Positions 1 through 15,024 of a stretch of DNA of 64,000 nt are shown here, one piece after another. The position numbers and the translations under genes are program-made. Below the pieces are notes generated by a model, which was not told where the DNA came from, searched no databases, and saw nothing but the letters and a program-made list of their open reading frames with translations. Source of the stretch: Paulinella micropora. Its lineage: Eukaryota; Cercozoa; Imbricatea; Euglyphida. Location of the stretch: assembly GCA_009731375.1 (NCBI GenBank), contig BJOX01000005.1:325592-389591 (forward strand), in the 5' to 3' direction. The first letter of the stretch is position 1; every line of letters starts with the position of its first letter.

Positions 1-236
1 ACAATCTCGAAACTCCATCTGCTTACTGGGTCCTATGGAGGTGGGAGCTCGTTCTGCAAGGGGCGCTTATGGAACGAGCCCTGGCCCCGCCTGGTACTAG
101 GGAGCTTTGGTATCGCCTGTATCAGTCCCTTCCGTGCAAACATCACGGCTTAGCTGGGCATCGGGTTAATACTTTACCCACAGACTTCCTTGGTTGACGA
201 AATCAGAAGCTCCTTTTTTCTGACATTAGTCGATAT
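1..236 (+). repeat. Dispersed (ATCT)-tailed repeat, copy A (5' cut by window edge)
   Basis: This is the 3' half of a repeat that recurs at about 34375-34886 (+), 38305-38672 (-), 43084-43418 (-) and 46020-46478 (+). All copies share the same body and end at the same short motif (gtcgatatctcatct), which runs directly into an (ATCT)n array. No coding frame is conserved among copies. A simple-repeat 3' tail is typical of some SINEs and of the 3' ends of some LINEs, but I could not find a convincing pol III A/B box. It is classed as an unassigned non-autonomous repeat. Confidence 0.7.
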
Positions 237-2145
<1,909 letters not shown>

Positions 2146-2207
2146 TGCGCACCAGCTCTCAATCCCTTTGTCCCAATCTCTCCTTGCGTGTATATTCGTG
2201 GACAAGG

Positions 2208-3947
<1,740 letters not shown>

Positions 3948-3955
3948 GACACCAC

Positions 3956-4008
<53 letters not shown>

Positions 4009-4150
4009 GTGACCCGAATGGGTCGAGACAGACTGAGACACTTGCATCATCATCATCATGATCATCATTATCATCATCATCATCATCATCAACAACAACA
4101 ACAACAACAACAACAACAACTACAGTACCCTTCCTCCTCCTCATTCTCAT
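3948..4150. repeat. (CAT)n and (CAA)n trinucleotide arrays
   Basis: (CAT)n at 3952-4008 and about 4045-4090, then (CAA)n at about 4090-4120. The unique words between the arrays (gacccgaatgggtcgagacag) repeat, with changes, the last coding bases of the proposed exon at 3875-3947. This indicates a local duplication that includes part of that exon. Confidence 0.8.
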
Positions 4151-5751
4151 CATCATCCACGTGTTTGCCGCGTTCGACAGCTGTTGCGATGACACTGCAA
4201 GCGCAGGGGCCGTATCAACTTGAAGCTTGACTGTCCAACGGTATCTGTCACTGATTCGTCACCGGCATATGTGCTCGGTGACTCGTCACCTGCACGATCC
4301 GGCCGGTTAAACATGTGCCGGCAGTGGCTTCTGTACGAAATCTGCCTCAAGAGCACAGCTCAAACACGCCTTAGCCTATTATAGCCCTTGCCCTTACCCT
4401 TAGCCAAGCCCTTAACTTGCCTATTGTCTAGCCTAAACACCAGTTGACTCTCACCTTAAAGCAAAGGGGCTAGCACGGTCACTCGTGGTCCGGGCCGGTA
4501 AACACCTGTTATTAAATAACTATTCGAGTCTTGAAAGTACGGCCCGTCGGGAGTCGCGGCTACAACTCAGCTATGATACTTTTAAAATTAGTCTTATTGC
4601 TGTTGACATTCAAGACAACAAAAAAAATTGATTTTTCTGTTTTGGTTGGAATTTCAGTTTTGGTTGGAATTTTGATTTTGGGTGAAAATTTGAATTTTTC
4701 AAATTAACAGCTATATTCGTCCGCAAAATATCGTAAATTTTCGCGAAATGTTACCGTTAAATTTGAAAATTTGAATTTTTGTCACAAAAATGAAAAACTG
4801 TCACAAAAATGAAAATCTGACACAAAAATGAAAAACTAATTTTTGTTGTTGTCTTGAATGTCAACAGCAATATTTTATCTTACAGAGGCTCTCGCCCCTG
4901 ACTGAGCAGTGGAACTTGATCAGGCCGGGCCGGGTTTTGCCACCGACACAGGTGTGGGGCGGGGTGATACTCAATGACTCAGCGGCTGAGTGACTTGAAG
5001 CATGCTAGTGGCTCCGGCGGCCAGACACTGGCCCGGCAGTGACGGTCACTGCCGTACTACGCATATGTTTTACGCAAATATCGCCACCGTTTTAATAAAA
5101 TAGTCACTAGCTGAGTTGCCCGCCGGGCACTCGTAGAGCCTGAGTCACCCGGGAAGCAGAAGAGATAGTCTGCGGCCCCGGAATGGAAGTAGCACAGTAT
5201 CAAACTCAAGTTTGGAGATAATTATTATATATACAAAAGTGAGAGGAAGACAAAGCCTCTGACTTGAAAAAAATTACTGCGGTTGAATTCAAGTATTCTG
5301 GTGTAATTACTAACGTGACTTGAATCATAATACATACTATGATGACCATCATTCGAGTCACGCCGCCGCCGGCCGATCAGTGCCTCAGAGTATCGCACTG
5401 TAGTATCATCCGAGTCGGCATAAGTTAATATGAATACTCAGGCCTAAGGTGACTCCGAGCCGGAGGCTAAGTTCACTAGTTGACTATTGTACAGTCTCCT
5501 AGGCTCAGTCGCTGACCGTCACGAGTCTCACGTCGGATAGTTTTGCGGATCCCGGGCCTTTCAGCCTCTGAGTATTGATAGTAATATATATCAGGTGACC
5601 GTGACACTGCAGTGACTTGAAGTTTCGCCGTCAGCCGTGACTCAGTGGATCGGATCATCCGGTGGCGTCGTAGAATGGAACTTTCAAGTCCATGCAATTT
5701 AACTTCAATACTGCTGTACTTGCTAAGTTCACGTGTCGTTACTAGTACTGT
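4151..5751. other. Non-coding stretch rich in GTCAC/TGACTC words
   Basis: No coding frame of note is present on either strand. Apart from the MITE at 4597-4870 the sequence is single-copy within the window. It contains an unusual number of TGACTC, GAGTCAC and GTGACTT words (examples at about 4277, 4448, 4976, 5141, 5313, 5352, 5448, 5616, 5633). It may be old repetitive or intergenic DNA. Function unknown. Confidence 0.6.
4597..4870. mobile_element. MITE with 33-bp terminal inverted repeats and TA flanks
   Basis: The left end (ttgctgttgacattcaagac) is matched in inverse at the right end (gtcttgaatgtcaacagcaa). The TIRs are about 33 bp with few mismatches, and a TA dinucleotide lies immediately outside each end. 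The element is about 274 bp and AT-rich, with no coding capacity. Inside, a 19-bp motif around cacaaaaatgaaaa is tandemly repeated about three times. TA target duplication and TIRs fit a non-autonomous Tc1/mariner-type element; the parent family is not in the window. Confidence 0.75.
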
Positions 5752-6017
5752 TTAAGTTCCCGGAGTTTCCAATTGGAAATTTTTGTTACCAATTGGAAAC
5801 AGTTTTTAGGCAACGGTTTTCAAAAAAATTATTCTCACACATTGTGCTAAATTGATGACTTCCAATGTTCCCCAGGGCTCACGAATGACTCAGTCACGGG
5901 AAGCGACGCGTAATTTTTTTTCCCAAAAATCGTGGGTAGAAGTCGAGAAATAGGCATTTCACTGACCACCCCCTTTTTTCCACTTTGGCATTGGTCTGGG
6001 TCATTTTTTGGAAAAAG

Positions 6018-8396
6018 ATGGAGGTGGGGAGCTGCATTTCGGTCCCTGCTGTGAAGCTTGGAAAGGCTTGGGCGAGACGAAAATTTGGAGAAACTGTCTT
6101 TGGGGACATAAGGCTTGTTGGGATATTGAAGGACAAGGAAACAAAACAACACAAAGCACTCGTAACGCTGAAACTGGACGACAAGGATTATTTCTTTTCT
6201 TTCGGTTTTCTGCGTGCTGAACAGGAGCAGGCAGTGGGTGCTTTTTCCTGTATTGATGCTAGTTTGAAGGAGGTCCTCGTAGATGTCAGTGATGACGATG
6301 AGCCAGCCGAGGAGAACCCAGGGAGAGGAAAGGAGGAGAAAGAAGCTGAGCCAGACCCAATTCTGTCTGGCTCAGACAGTGAAGAAGTAGGAGAAGAGGA
6401 AACGCATACTGGGTTCAATATTTGCCCCTGCGACGAAGACCAAGTCTATGACGAAGACAACAAGTTAGTAAAGAACGGTTTTCAATGGAAGTTGGAGCCA
6501 CAAACTGTTCATTGGAGTGCGGATAGGCCAATCTTCGAGCCCAAGACCAGGCTCCTGGACGCCGCAAAAGCTTCCCCTCTTGAGTAACTTCTCAACATTT
6601 CTCTGCTGTTTTCCCCTTTTCACTCATTTCCAGTCAACACTGCAAAGTATGTATGTGTGTGCACCATTTGTTGTTGTTGGTTTTGAAAAAAATGTTGTGT
6701 GTTCAGAGAGATCGAGTTTCAAAGTCATTCATTTCGCATGCTTGTCTTGTCTACGTTTCCTGTGTTTGCTGCACTTACTTGCACCTGCTTGTCATGTTTT
6801 CCTTTTTTTTTCCCCTTTTTTTTTTCTTTTGTTGCATAGACACTTCATGCACTTCATGCCTCCAAAAGCTCTCAGTCGGTTGATTGAATTTACAAACGTA
6901 GAGCTAGCTAAACAGACAGACTCTTGGTTGAAAAAAGAAATAACACAGGAGGAATTTGCTGTTTTCCTGGGTTAGTTGTCAAAATTTTAGTCGCGGATAG
7001 GGGCAGGCGTAGGGGACATTGGATGGACGAGGGTCAGGCAGGGCCAGACGGTTTGCCTGGGGACAACTTCGGCAGATTCATGTCAAAAAATCGATTCGAA
7101 ACTAGCCTTCGCTGCTTGCGTTTCGGACCTGATGCTACTGAACAAGATCCCTTTCTGCCCGTGCGTTTTTTTATGGAAGAGTGCAATAAGCAGTTCAATG
7201 TTGCCATCATGCCTGGCCCTTGCCTGACTGTCGACGAGTCGATGAACAAGTGGACAGGCAAAGAAATGCCTGGTCAGGTGTACGTCCCACGCAAGCCCAT
7301 TCCCTTAGGCCGTGAGTACCATACTACCTGCTGCGTTCAAACAGGAATTTGTATCGCTGTGGAATGTGTGGAAGGAAAAGATCGAGATCGTGCGAAAGAA
7401 GGGGCAGGTGAATGGGGTGTCACAACAGCAACCACAATAAGACCGTGGCATGGAACAGGCCGCCTTGTTGTAGGAGACTCGTGGTTTGCTAGTGTACGAA
7501 CAGCACTCGTTGTCAAGGCGCATGGGCTAGATTTTTATTGGAATGGTAAAGACTGCTACCCGCAATTATCCCAAATTCACTTTATGGCATGCCAGAGGGA
7601 ACAACAAAGGCGATTTTGCGTCAGCCACGTGCGCTACAGACGGCATTCGCTTGCTCGCAGTGAATTAGAACGACCACGATATGCAGCAAATCACAGCCAC
7701 CTGCGGCACTACCTTGGGGGGCAAAGCACGTGAGGAACGATTCAGTAAGCGTGCGGCGTTTGTTTCGCGGTGTGACGTGGTTGCCAAGTACTATGAATGT
7801 TTCAATTCGGTAGATCGCTTCAACTCTCTGCGTCACGGGCACGCAAGCATGAATTTGAATGTGTTGCGCGGGATTGGAAAGTTAACGATTTCTTGATTTT
7901 GATGGACTTCGTCATGACCAACGCTTACCTTCATTACATGCACTTCAGTACCACGACCATCTCTACTTATCTGCGTTCGAAAGGAACCACCAGGCCAGGC
8001 TTTTTCAAAAATTTGGTTGCAAACGAGCTCTTAACAGCCAAAAAAGCCTCTGCGATTGATTGGGCTATGCTGAGCCCGGCTAGCGAGAACCTCCGAGGTC
8101 CCGAACCAAACCTTCCTCAAACGAAATTAGCTATGTACCCTCTGGTGGATATGAGCGATGCAATACGACGCAAAAGGGAGGCAGGGGAGTCGTGGAATCA
8201 ATCCACCGCAAGGGCGAAGCGACGCAGATGCAGGGTATGTAAGTTTGTCAAGGGAAGTTCATCCAACGTGATCACATCATTTTGTTGTGAAACCTGCGGT
8301 CCTGAGATGGCGCTGTGTGGGACTAAGGGTCGCGGGTGTCATGCGTGGCATATTAAGCATGGAGACCCGAGGAAAAAGAAAAAAGGCTTCGTTTGA
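6018..8396 (+). pseudogene. piggyBac transposase (DDE_Tnp_1_7 type), inactivated
   Basis: The N-terminal part is acidic. An intron at 6584-6839 (GT..AG) joins frames cleanly into a PPKALSRLIEFTN-type segment. The catalytic core is recognisable: first Asp in LTVDESM (about 7232), second in VVGDSWF (about 7476), third in SVDRFNS (about 7813). The C-terminus is a Cys-rich CxxC domain (CRVCKF, CCETC, then CxxxHxxH), as in the family's cross-brace finger that binds transposon ends. Breaks: frameshift near 6970 just after AVFLG, frameshift near 7570-7600, an in-frame TAG at 7666-7668 where the family often has Trp, and a frameshift near 7860-7880. It could only act if supplied in trans. The start could be the ATG at 5985 or, more likely, 6018. 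Confidence 0.88.
6584..6839 (+). other. Intron inside the piggyBac transposase relic
   Basis: Donor cttga|gtaact and acceptor ttgcatag|acac flank 256 bases that end in a T-rich tract. Joining the exons gives a continuous frame (two bases left, one received) into transposase-like sequence, and the unspliced frame stops at 6585-6587. This shows the splice signals used in this genome. Confidence 0.75.
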
Positions 8397-8635
8397 GGTG
8401 ATTACTAATGTCGTTTCCAATTGGAAACAGTATTTTTTCGTACTTAGGTGTGATGGGGCTGCCTGCGAAGAACATTTTCCTTTTTAAGTTGTGTATTAAA
8501 TTTTTCATGACTTTATGTCCAGTTTGGTCACAATATAAGCAATTTTCAATAAATAAATATCATTTTATTATTTTTTCCTGTGGTGGAAAGTAAATTAATA
8601 TCGTTTCCAATTGGAAACCGGGCCCGGGAACTTAA

Positions 8636-9071
8636 ACAGTACGACGTAATGATGACCATGGTCAGCCTATGGGAAGAAAAAGTTCAAGTTGGTGATCGCC
8701 TGTGACTGGCGCCGGTTCGACTGCCACGGAGTATGAATGATATGCCACGGCCATTGTCGGCGGTGGAGTCGGAGGCACTGCAGCTTGTCACGTTGAAAAA
8801 CTGCTTATATGATACAAAAAAGTTGGTCATTACTATTTCAATTTAATTCACCGTTACTTAGGTAGTTGATTGTCAATAGGCCGGACAGTCAATAATGCAC
8901 ATGTTAACCGAAATGCGTAAGACCTATACCTAAGTTAGTCAGTTTGTGACGTGGAAGTCAAAGCGTCAGTTCTTTTATTATACGATTTATTAAAGTGCGT
9001 TTCCATATTGCGTTGATAGTCTTGCTAGGTAGCCCGGATAGATCCTGAAAGGGGTCGGTAAAGGTTCCACG
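8636..9071. other. Non-coding spacer
   Basis: No gene, repeat array or recognisable element. The last 100 bases precede the Copia-like gag start and may include LTR or leader sequence of that element, but no second LTR is available for comparison. Confidence 0.5.
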
Positions 9072-10350
9072 ATGGGTAGCTTCCCAAAGGTTATGAGCCT
9101 TGGAACTGGAAAAACAATGGGTTTAAAGCAAGAGTATATCCCGCAGTTGGATGGTACCACTCGGAATTATTCCGACTTCCGTTACAAGCTAGTGAACTAT
9201 GCAAAGGGCATCAGTGCCTGGCATGGTGAGTGCATCACGCTGGCATTTGATGACCCAGCGAAGGCAAAGGTTAAATACCCTTATGACCCAGTCAAAGCAC
9301 TGGAGATTGAGGAGAGGGAATTGCCTGATGAACCTGACTCAGAGGATACCCCTGATGTCGATTCTGACGATGAAGGCAGTACGTCAGATGCGGGTAGACA
9401 GAGACCCAAAACACTGAAGAAAGATGAAGGCAAGACACCCACCGAAGACAAACCGAAGGATTGGGCGAAGCTAACTGACGAACAAAAGAAACACTGGAGA
9501 GAGAAAAGAGCAAAGAAAATGAAGCATGAGAAACGAAGACAGTCGAAACGAGCACACACACTAAGAGTGAAAGTAGTACAGAAAAAAGAAACATTATGAG
9601 CGCATGCGAACACTACAACTCATTCTGTCTGTTGCTTTTTCTCATCCTGTTGTCGTTCGATATTTGCGTACTACGACAGTCACAGAACCGATAGAGCTGA
9701 TAGAGGCAGTGCGAGCCAAGTTCGATTCAATCTCCGGGGTTAACAAGAATATAAAAGCGCAAATTTTCGAGAATATGTATCCAAAACACGGACAAAATGT
9801 TGATGCATGGTTGAATGACTATGTTGCAATGAAGGGAGAGGTAGAAAGTCACAGAACTCACCCATTCGACGAAGATGATCTCATAAGAGCCCTGCTTGCT
9901 AAGCTTGCAAAACACCCCGCATACGGAGAGAACTTCAAAGCACTCTACTTCAACCTACCCACCAACCTTAGACCAGGATTCGACGACTTAGTTGACAGTG
10001 CAAGAGACACATGGGCGTTGTGGAGAAAGGATAAGTGGAGAGGAGAAGAGAGGAAGGAGAGACCTGAAAAGCCCACGAGGCAGAAGAGGGAGACAAACCT
10101 CTTAGCAGGTGATAAGAGAGATGAGGACGAAGGAGGTAAGGGCGAGTACAGAAAATTCAAGAAGAAGGACGAATGTTGGCTCAAAGTCACTTGTTACGAG
10201 TGTAATGAGAAAGGTCATACCAAGAAGTATTGCCCAGCAAAGAAACCCCGTAAGAAAACTCAAGCGAGTGAAGACAAGAACGATAATAAAAAGAAAAAGG
10301 GAAAACCTCACAGCAATAAGCACAAAAAGTCTCTCAAACATCGGATATAG
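9072..10350 (+). pseudogene. Copia-like Gag fragment with CCHC zinc knuckle
   Basis: An open frame 9072-9599 begins MGSFPKV and contains an IPQLDGTTRNYSDFRYKL-type segment resembling the N-terminus of Ty1/Copia Gag, followed by acidic and Lys-rich low complexity. The frame then shifts (+1) near 9597 and continues 9604-10350 with a UBN2-like helical region. A zinc knuckle CYECNEKGHTKKYC (CX2CX4HX4C, about 10192-10233) binds nucleic acid in retroelement nucleocapsids. The frame ends within sequence shared with the 3' end of the downstream Gypsy-type element (from 10341), so protease, integrase and reverse transcriptase are absent. A recombinant or truncated copy is likely. Confidence 0.65.
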
Positions 10351-10737
10351 TCGTCAGACTTGATCACCTGACACTATATTAAATGATACCGATTTATGCA
10401 AGGGTATGTCTTCACAAAAAGTAAATGTATTTATGGAAACCGACGACCGGTTATTACATATATATGGAAATGGCGACATTACATTATTACTCAACCATAA
10501 AACATTATACTTGGACATACTGCACAAATATCTTATCGACAGAAGAAAGAGGAAGATTTTAATATAGATACTGAATGTGCTAGAGTATATATACGATTGG
10601 TACCGGGGCAAGTATCATTGTTGTTTTATAACGGCTAATTCGTGGGTTGATGTATCTTCATACATAACTCTAAACGAATCTTAGTCAGAAAAGAAATCAG
10701 TTCAAAGCGTATTATGTCGGAAACGAAGTTCCGCCAT

Positions 10738-10757
10738 AAAAAACTGGGAGGGGGTAC
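10738..10757 (+). other. Polypurine tract before upstream LTR
   Basis: Purine-rich sequence (aaaaaactgggagggggtac) directly precedes TGTGGACATC. In LTR elements this tract primes plus-strand DNA synthesis and fixes the LTR 5' boundary. The same arrangement recurs at 26976-26995. Confidence 0.6.
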
Positions 10758-11079
10758 TGTGGACATCACCCCCCGAATTATCCGGTAAAAAACTTATTTA
10801 TAGATTTCGTCTGGCCGGACACGTCTGAAGTGCCAATTTGATCCTGGTCTTTTGGCGGCTTTTTGTCTTTGCGTCACTGAGCTAATATAACGAGACATCA
10901 TTCTCTTTTTTGAGGACTGTGTTTGGTTATATTACCGACTTACTCTTCCATTGATCTATCGTTGGGGATAGTACACTAACCGATTGATTATATTATTAGG
11001 TCTAACATATATATACCTATACCGAGTCGCCACACGAGAACAGATTCGTAGTTTTTGGGTCAAAATTTAATTTAAAGTA
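10758..11079 (+). repeat. LTR left part, upstream copy
   Basis: The LTR starts with TGTGGACATC after the polypurine tract and runs 322 bp to the left TIR of the inserted DNA transposon. It would resume at 20140 for a short distance before gag. The matching downstream piece is 26996-27317. Confidence 0.55.
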
Positions 11080-11235
11080 GACAGGATAAACAGGCAGCTA
11101 AAGTGCAAGCTAAGTATGACATATTTAGAAAATAACTGCGCCTTTAGAACTATTGAAGATTTTGATGTGTTTGAACATTTAAAAGAAGAATTTTTGAAAA
11201 AAATCAAGTTGAAAATCCGACCGTTACAACCGTTT
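11080..11235 (+). repeat. Left terminal inverted repeat
   Basis: Matches the reverse complement of 19985-20139. The first about 100 bp are essentially identical; beyond that, small indels appear before the shared segment around aaaatccgaccgttacaac. Confidence 0.8.
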
Positions 11236-11625
11236 TTCACAATTTTGCACGTTTTCTGCTGTTTTTTTGTACGAAGGTGTCAAGTCGTTGTTTCGGTTTG
11301 TTTTCAAGTTTCCATGAAAATTCACAAAATATTATTAATTTATTTTGATTTTATCATATTTAAACATAATTTTGAAAAATTCAAAAAATTTGAAAATATA
11401 ACCGCTGCAATAATTTCTGTAACTTAAGCATACTGTAGACGAAAGCTACTTGCCACTCACTTGTACTAGCTATAGATACTCACTGACTACTTGAACTATG
11501 AATGAAATTAAATTAATATTAGACGGTTTGTTTATTCAAAATTCAAATTTAAGTTTAAATTCCGCTCAAATTCAACGGTTCAAATTCAAGTTTAAATTCA
11601 ACTTTTTAACGCAAACACTGTTTTA
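11236..11625. other. AT-rich subterminal DNA of the transposon
   Basis: No credible gene. It contains the first copy of the internal direct repeat (about 11239-11312, paired with about 17456-17530) and AT-rich sequence with repeated ttcaaattcaa-type words. Confidence 0.5.
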
Positions 11626-14512
11626 CTAACGAAGTCTTCGCCTCGCCTGTCTTGGCCTGCCCCTTCTAGGGGGAGATTCGCGGCGTCGCCGCGGAGGAAC
11701 TGGAGGCAAACCGAGCTCCTGAAGCCACCAGAAGTTCGCATTAGCTGGTTCAGCTAAAGTGTTCAAAACAGTTCGAGCACCAGCCTTAGTAACAAAGCGA
11801 AAAAGTATGGGTTGCTCATGGCGGAAGGTTCTGATGAACACTTTGCCGGGTGTGTCAGTGAACTTAAAATGATGATATTTGTAAAGATCAGGAATTGATT
11901 GCACTGGATGCCAGAACTTTTCATCTCTGTCAATTATATTTTGAAAATACAAAGGCTCAGAGTTGGAAAGTTTGGTTTGGATTAAGCAACCAAGATCCCT
12001 GGCGGTTTCTCAAATCCAGTCGTCATGGAAGGCCATGTTGGCCACCACTTGAGCAATCTTGCCGGCGTGTGAGTCAGCCAAGCCTTGTGATGTGAAGACC
12101 AAAAGTTCCAAGAAAAATATTCAAGCCAAGGATGCTTTGCCCTTGCAAGGCTAGCCTCTGCAAGTGAATATCTTTGCTTAAAATGCTTCCGGCCTCCGTC
12201 GGACCATTCAATGATTCTTGTTTTACCCAGCGGCTTGATAACCCTAGTCAAAATATCAGATTACCACTTCCAGTAAAAAAAAGAAATCATTATTACCTTC
12301 CTTGTCTTCGTGATGGGGGAGGGTGTCGATATATTTCCTTTTGATTCCCTTTCCCATCCCCCATCTGATTCAAAAGGACTGATATCAAATCGTTAATATC
12401 TTTTGTTTTTCCTCCCCCCACACTCATCCTTGAGAAATCAATAACCATCAGAACATATATCAAGTCCTGCCTGACCAACTCAAGATCATCATCGAAACCT
12501 TTCATATTTTCTTTCGCTTTCAGGTGATGCTCGTTTTTTTTAATCGTTTCAATGAGCTTCGCCAACTCCTCCAATTCTTCGTCTTCTAGTCTCCTCTCTC
12601 TTCGCTCTTGTTGTAGCTCTGCTAATCTTTCTGTTTGCTGTTTGTGCCCCCTGCAATGGGGGCACTTTCCCCAAACTTTATTATGTCTGCACTCCACCCA
12701 ACATTGGCTGTGAAGGCGAGTCCAATCTGCTCGACTGGGGGGGGTGTACGAGACGCTGAAGCTGCGAGAAAGGACGAATGAGGAATTGACCTACTTGTTT
12801 GGCCCAGAAGTCCCGAACGGCGGCTAAAGTCATGCGCCCCTGCCGTTGGTTTTGAGTAAGCGCAGGTGTCCTAATAATTATTAATGATTATTTTTACTCT
12901 GTAAAACTGATTGAAAAAAAAATACTTGGAAGTTCAGTAATAGTTACAACATCATGCCATGCGGTTACAAAAGCATGGCATGAAATTGTAGCTTAAAAGG
13001 GTGTGGCCAGGCAACAAACCTGGCCACGGGTGACTGTGTGACACTGACAGTGTGTTGAGAGGCGGGAGGGCGCGGGTACCGATTGCCATGCTGACACAGA
13101 GGAACAAAAAGCTGAACCAACTGATTTCCCTCTCTGACTTGAGGCGGACGAACACAACCACAATCACGCTCGACAATTTGCATGCGTTTTTCCAAGAAGC
13201 GACCCCAGCCCCTTTGGAATTCTGCGAGCTTTTGCCTCAATTCCTGATCCTCGTCAAAGAATTAAAGATTTTTCTGGAGGCGCTTGGGCTGATCGGCTAA
13301 TTGCGGGCTGATTTCGTAAGACATGACCCGGGGAGTAGCAACAAAATTCTTTGCGCGGGGAAGGGCGGTGTGGTTGCTGCAGACATGGCTCCTGCCGAGG
13401 TGGTACACAGGCGGATCGCAGGCTTCGCACTTGTAGACTCCAGACTCACCGGCCTCAAAGGCAACTCCTAGCTGAGCCTGCGTTCGGCGCAACTTCTGCT
13501 TGGGCTGATGAACGTGCGGCTGACCTGACTTAACCGCTGCAGAAATGGCCTACAGAAACAAAAAAAATAAATAATAATAATTATAAAAAAGGTGAGGCAG
13601 CGCAACAACAAAGACAGAGGGTACCGGTATGATTTGTTTCCAGTACACTGGAAAGCTGGCGTAGTTTTCGTACACCTTGCTCTCCGTTATTGCTTCAACA
13701 AAATTGTACCCGGAACGGAGGTGACGGTTGTGTGAAGGGTGGTTTTTGGCCATGTAATACTCGCTACCGTAACTATCCATACCTAGCTGAATGGCGATAG
13801 GATCAGAATCAATATATATAGGTGTGTTCTCAAAGGTCGAACCGACAAAGGCACGAAGGGCAGAGAGAGAAGGGAGAGATAGCCAATTAACAGAAGTTTG
13901 CGTTAGGTTGAAATATTGCTGTACCTCTCCTATGATTGCGCGAATGTGGGGTGGAACTGTGGAAGGACAAAATGATTGTATGCCTTGGGTATCCTCCAAA
14001 ATTCTAGCTATCATTCCAAACCCCCACTTTGCTAGCTCAACGATAGGCGACGAATCCTCACTGAAAAGCTTACCTGCCTCCCCACCTAACGATTCCAAAA
14101 TGACGTCAATAAACGAAATTTTGGCTGTAGGATTATGTAGGCGGCGAATGTTGCGTTTTGCTTCCTCCTCAAACGACATACAAAGGCCCTCCTTTTCGTC
14201 GCCCCGCAGCTCATGCAAGGCCAAACATTGCTGTTTGGACTCTTGCAACGCTGCTGGGGCAGAAGACGAGGAGGGTCGTTGTATGTCGGTCGAGGAGGAG
14301 GAGGAGCAACGACTTGAGACATCAGGTTGTTGTTGCCCGAAATCGAACATCTGACGGGCCTACACCGACACAAAAATAGAAGAAAATAAGATGGGGAATG
14401 AGCAAGATGGACATGGCAAGGCCCAAAGGCACATAACAAAGCATACCCTGGCAACATATGAAGCTTGGTTCTGCAGGCGACTCTGCAAAACGGCGTCTGT
14501 CCTTTTGGACAT
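11626..14512 (-). pseudogene. DDE-type transposase relic of the long-TIR transposon
   Basis: Proposed start ATG at 14512. Exon 1 ends at 14447 (donor gtatgc). Exon 2 is 14359-13625, and exon 3 begins 13549 (acceptor ctgtag), all phase 0. Exon 3 has a CxxC...CSNH metal-binding cluster and then runs into TAA near 13262. The coding sense continues in another frame (FDEDQELRQKLAEFQ-type), then a CPHC cluster, a coiled coil, and blocks resembling a DDE/D core: an Asp in LMVIDFSRM, an Asp in IIEWSDGGRKHFK, and (after a frame change) an Asp in LADSHAGK. The 3' end at 11626 is Arg/Pro-rich. Multiple frame changes suggest inactivation, although some may be short introns. Similar D-SDGG-D layouts occur in large eukaryotic transposase-like families that I cannot name with confidence. 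Confidence 0.5.
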
Positions 14513-14522
14513 TGCAGTCTGA

Positions 14523-14667
<145 letters not shown>

Positions 14668-15024
14668 GAATAGTGAAAGGAGGGTGGGCATGGTCGTTGG
14701 AAAGCACAGGAAAGGGCAAAGACGAAAACAAAGGCACAAACAAACAGGGAACGAAAACTCGACAAAAGACATGAGAAACGCCCAGTTGTCTCTAGAAAAA
14801 GTGTCAAAAAGTGTTGACGGTTGGAAAAAAGAGGCAGCCAAACTGTTGGCGACTTCGACAGACAAAAAAAAACCGGCTTTTGACGCTAACTGCTACTTTT
14901 CCCCAAAACTTCAGTGCACAATTTTATTGGGACAATTTTTGGCGGTTTTTGGGCTTGGTTTCGGAGAGGCCAATTTTGTTGTGGATTGTTGTTGCAACTC
15001 AAAGGACTCGAGAGTTTGCACAGT

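Larger units (their letters stand above)
5752..8635 (+). mobile_element. piggyBac-type DNA transposon, decayed
   Basis: A TTAA stands at 5752-5755 and another at 8632-8635. Immediately inside are inverted ends beginning gttcccgg and continuing, after a short variable spacer, into the palindrome tttccaattggaaa. TTAA target duplication is the hallmark of piggyBac. The palindrome is repeated subterminally near 5788 and 8413. Seven bases outside each TTAA (gtactgt) also match in inverse, so the true TIR or a preferred target could extend further. The only gene inside is the broken transposase at 6018-8396. Confidence 0.88.

Noticed and set aside
1-236. tRNA-derived SINE
   Set aside because: Only the tail structure suggests a SINE. 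I could not find A and B boxes or a cloverleaf, so the class is left open.
11116-11427. Plus-strand 103-residue frame at the transposon left end
   Set aside because: AT-rich, lies mostly inside the terminal inverted repeat, and has no conserved features.
12293-12697. Independent small zinc-finger/coiled-coil gene
   Set aside because: It lies in sense with the transposase relic and recurs unchanged in the second transposon copy, so it is treated as part of that gene.
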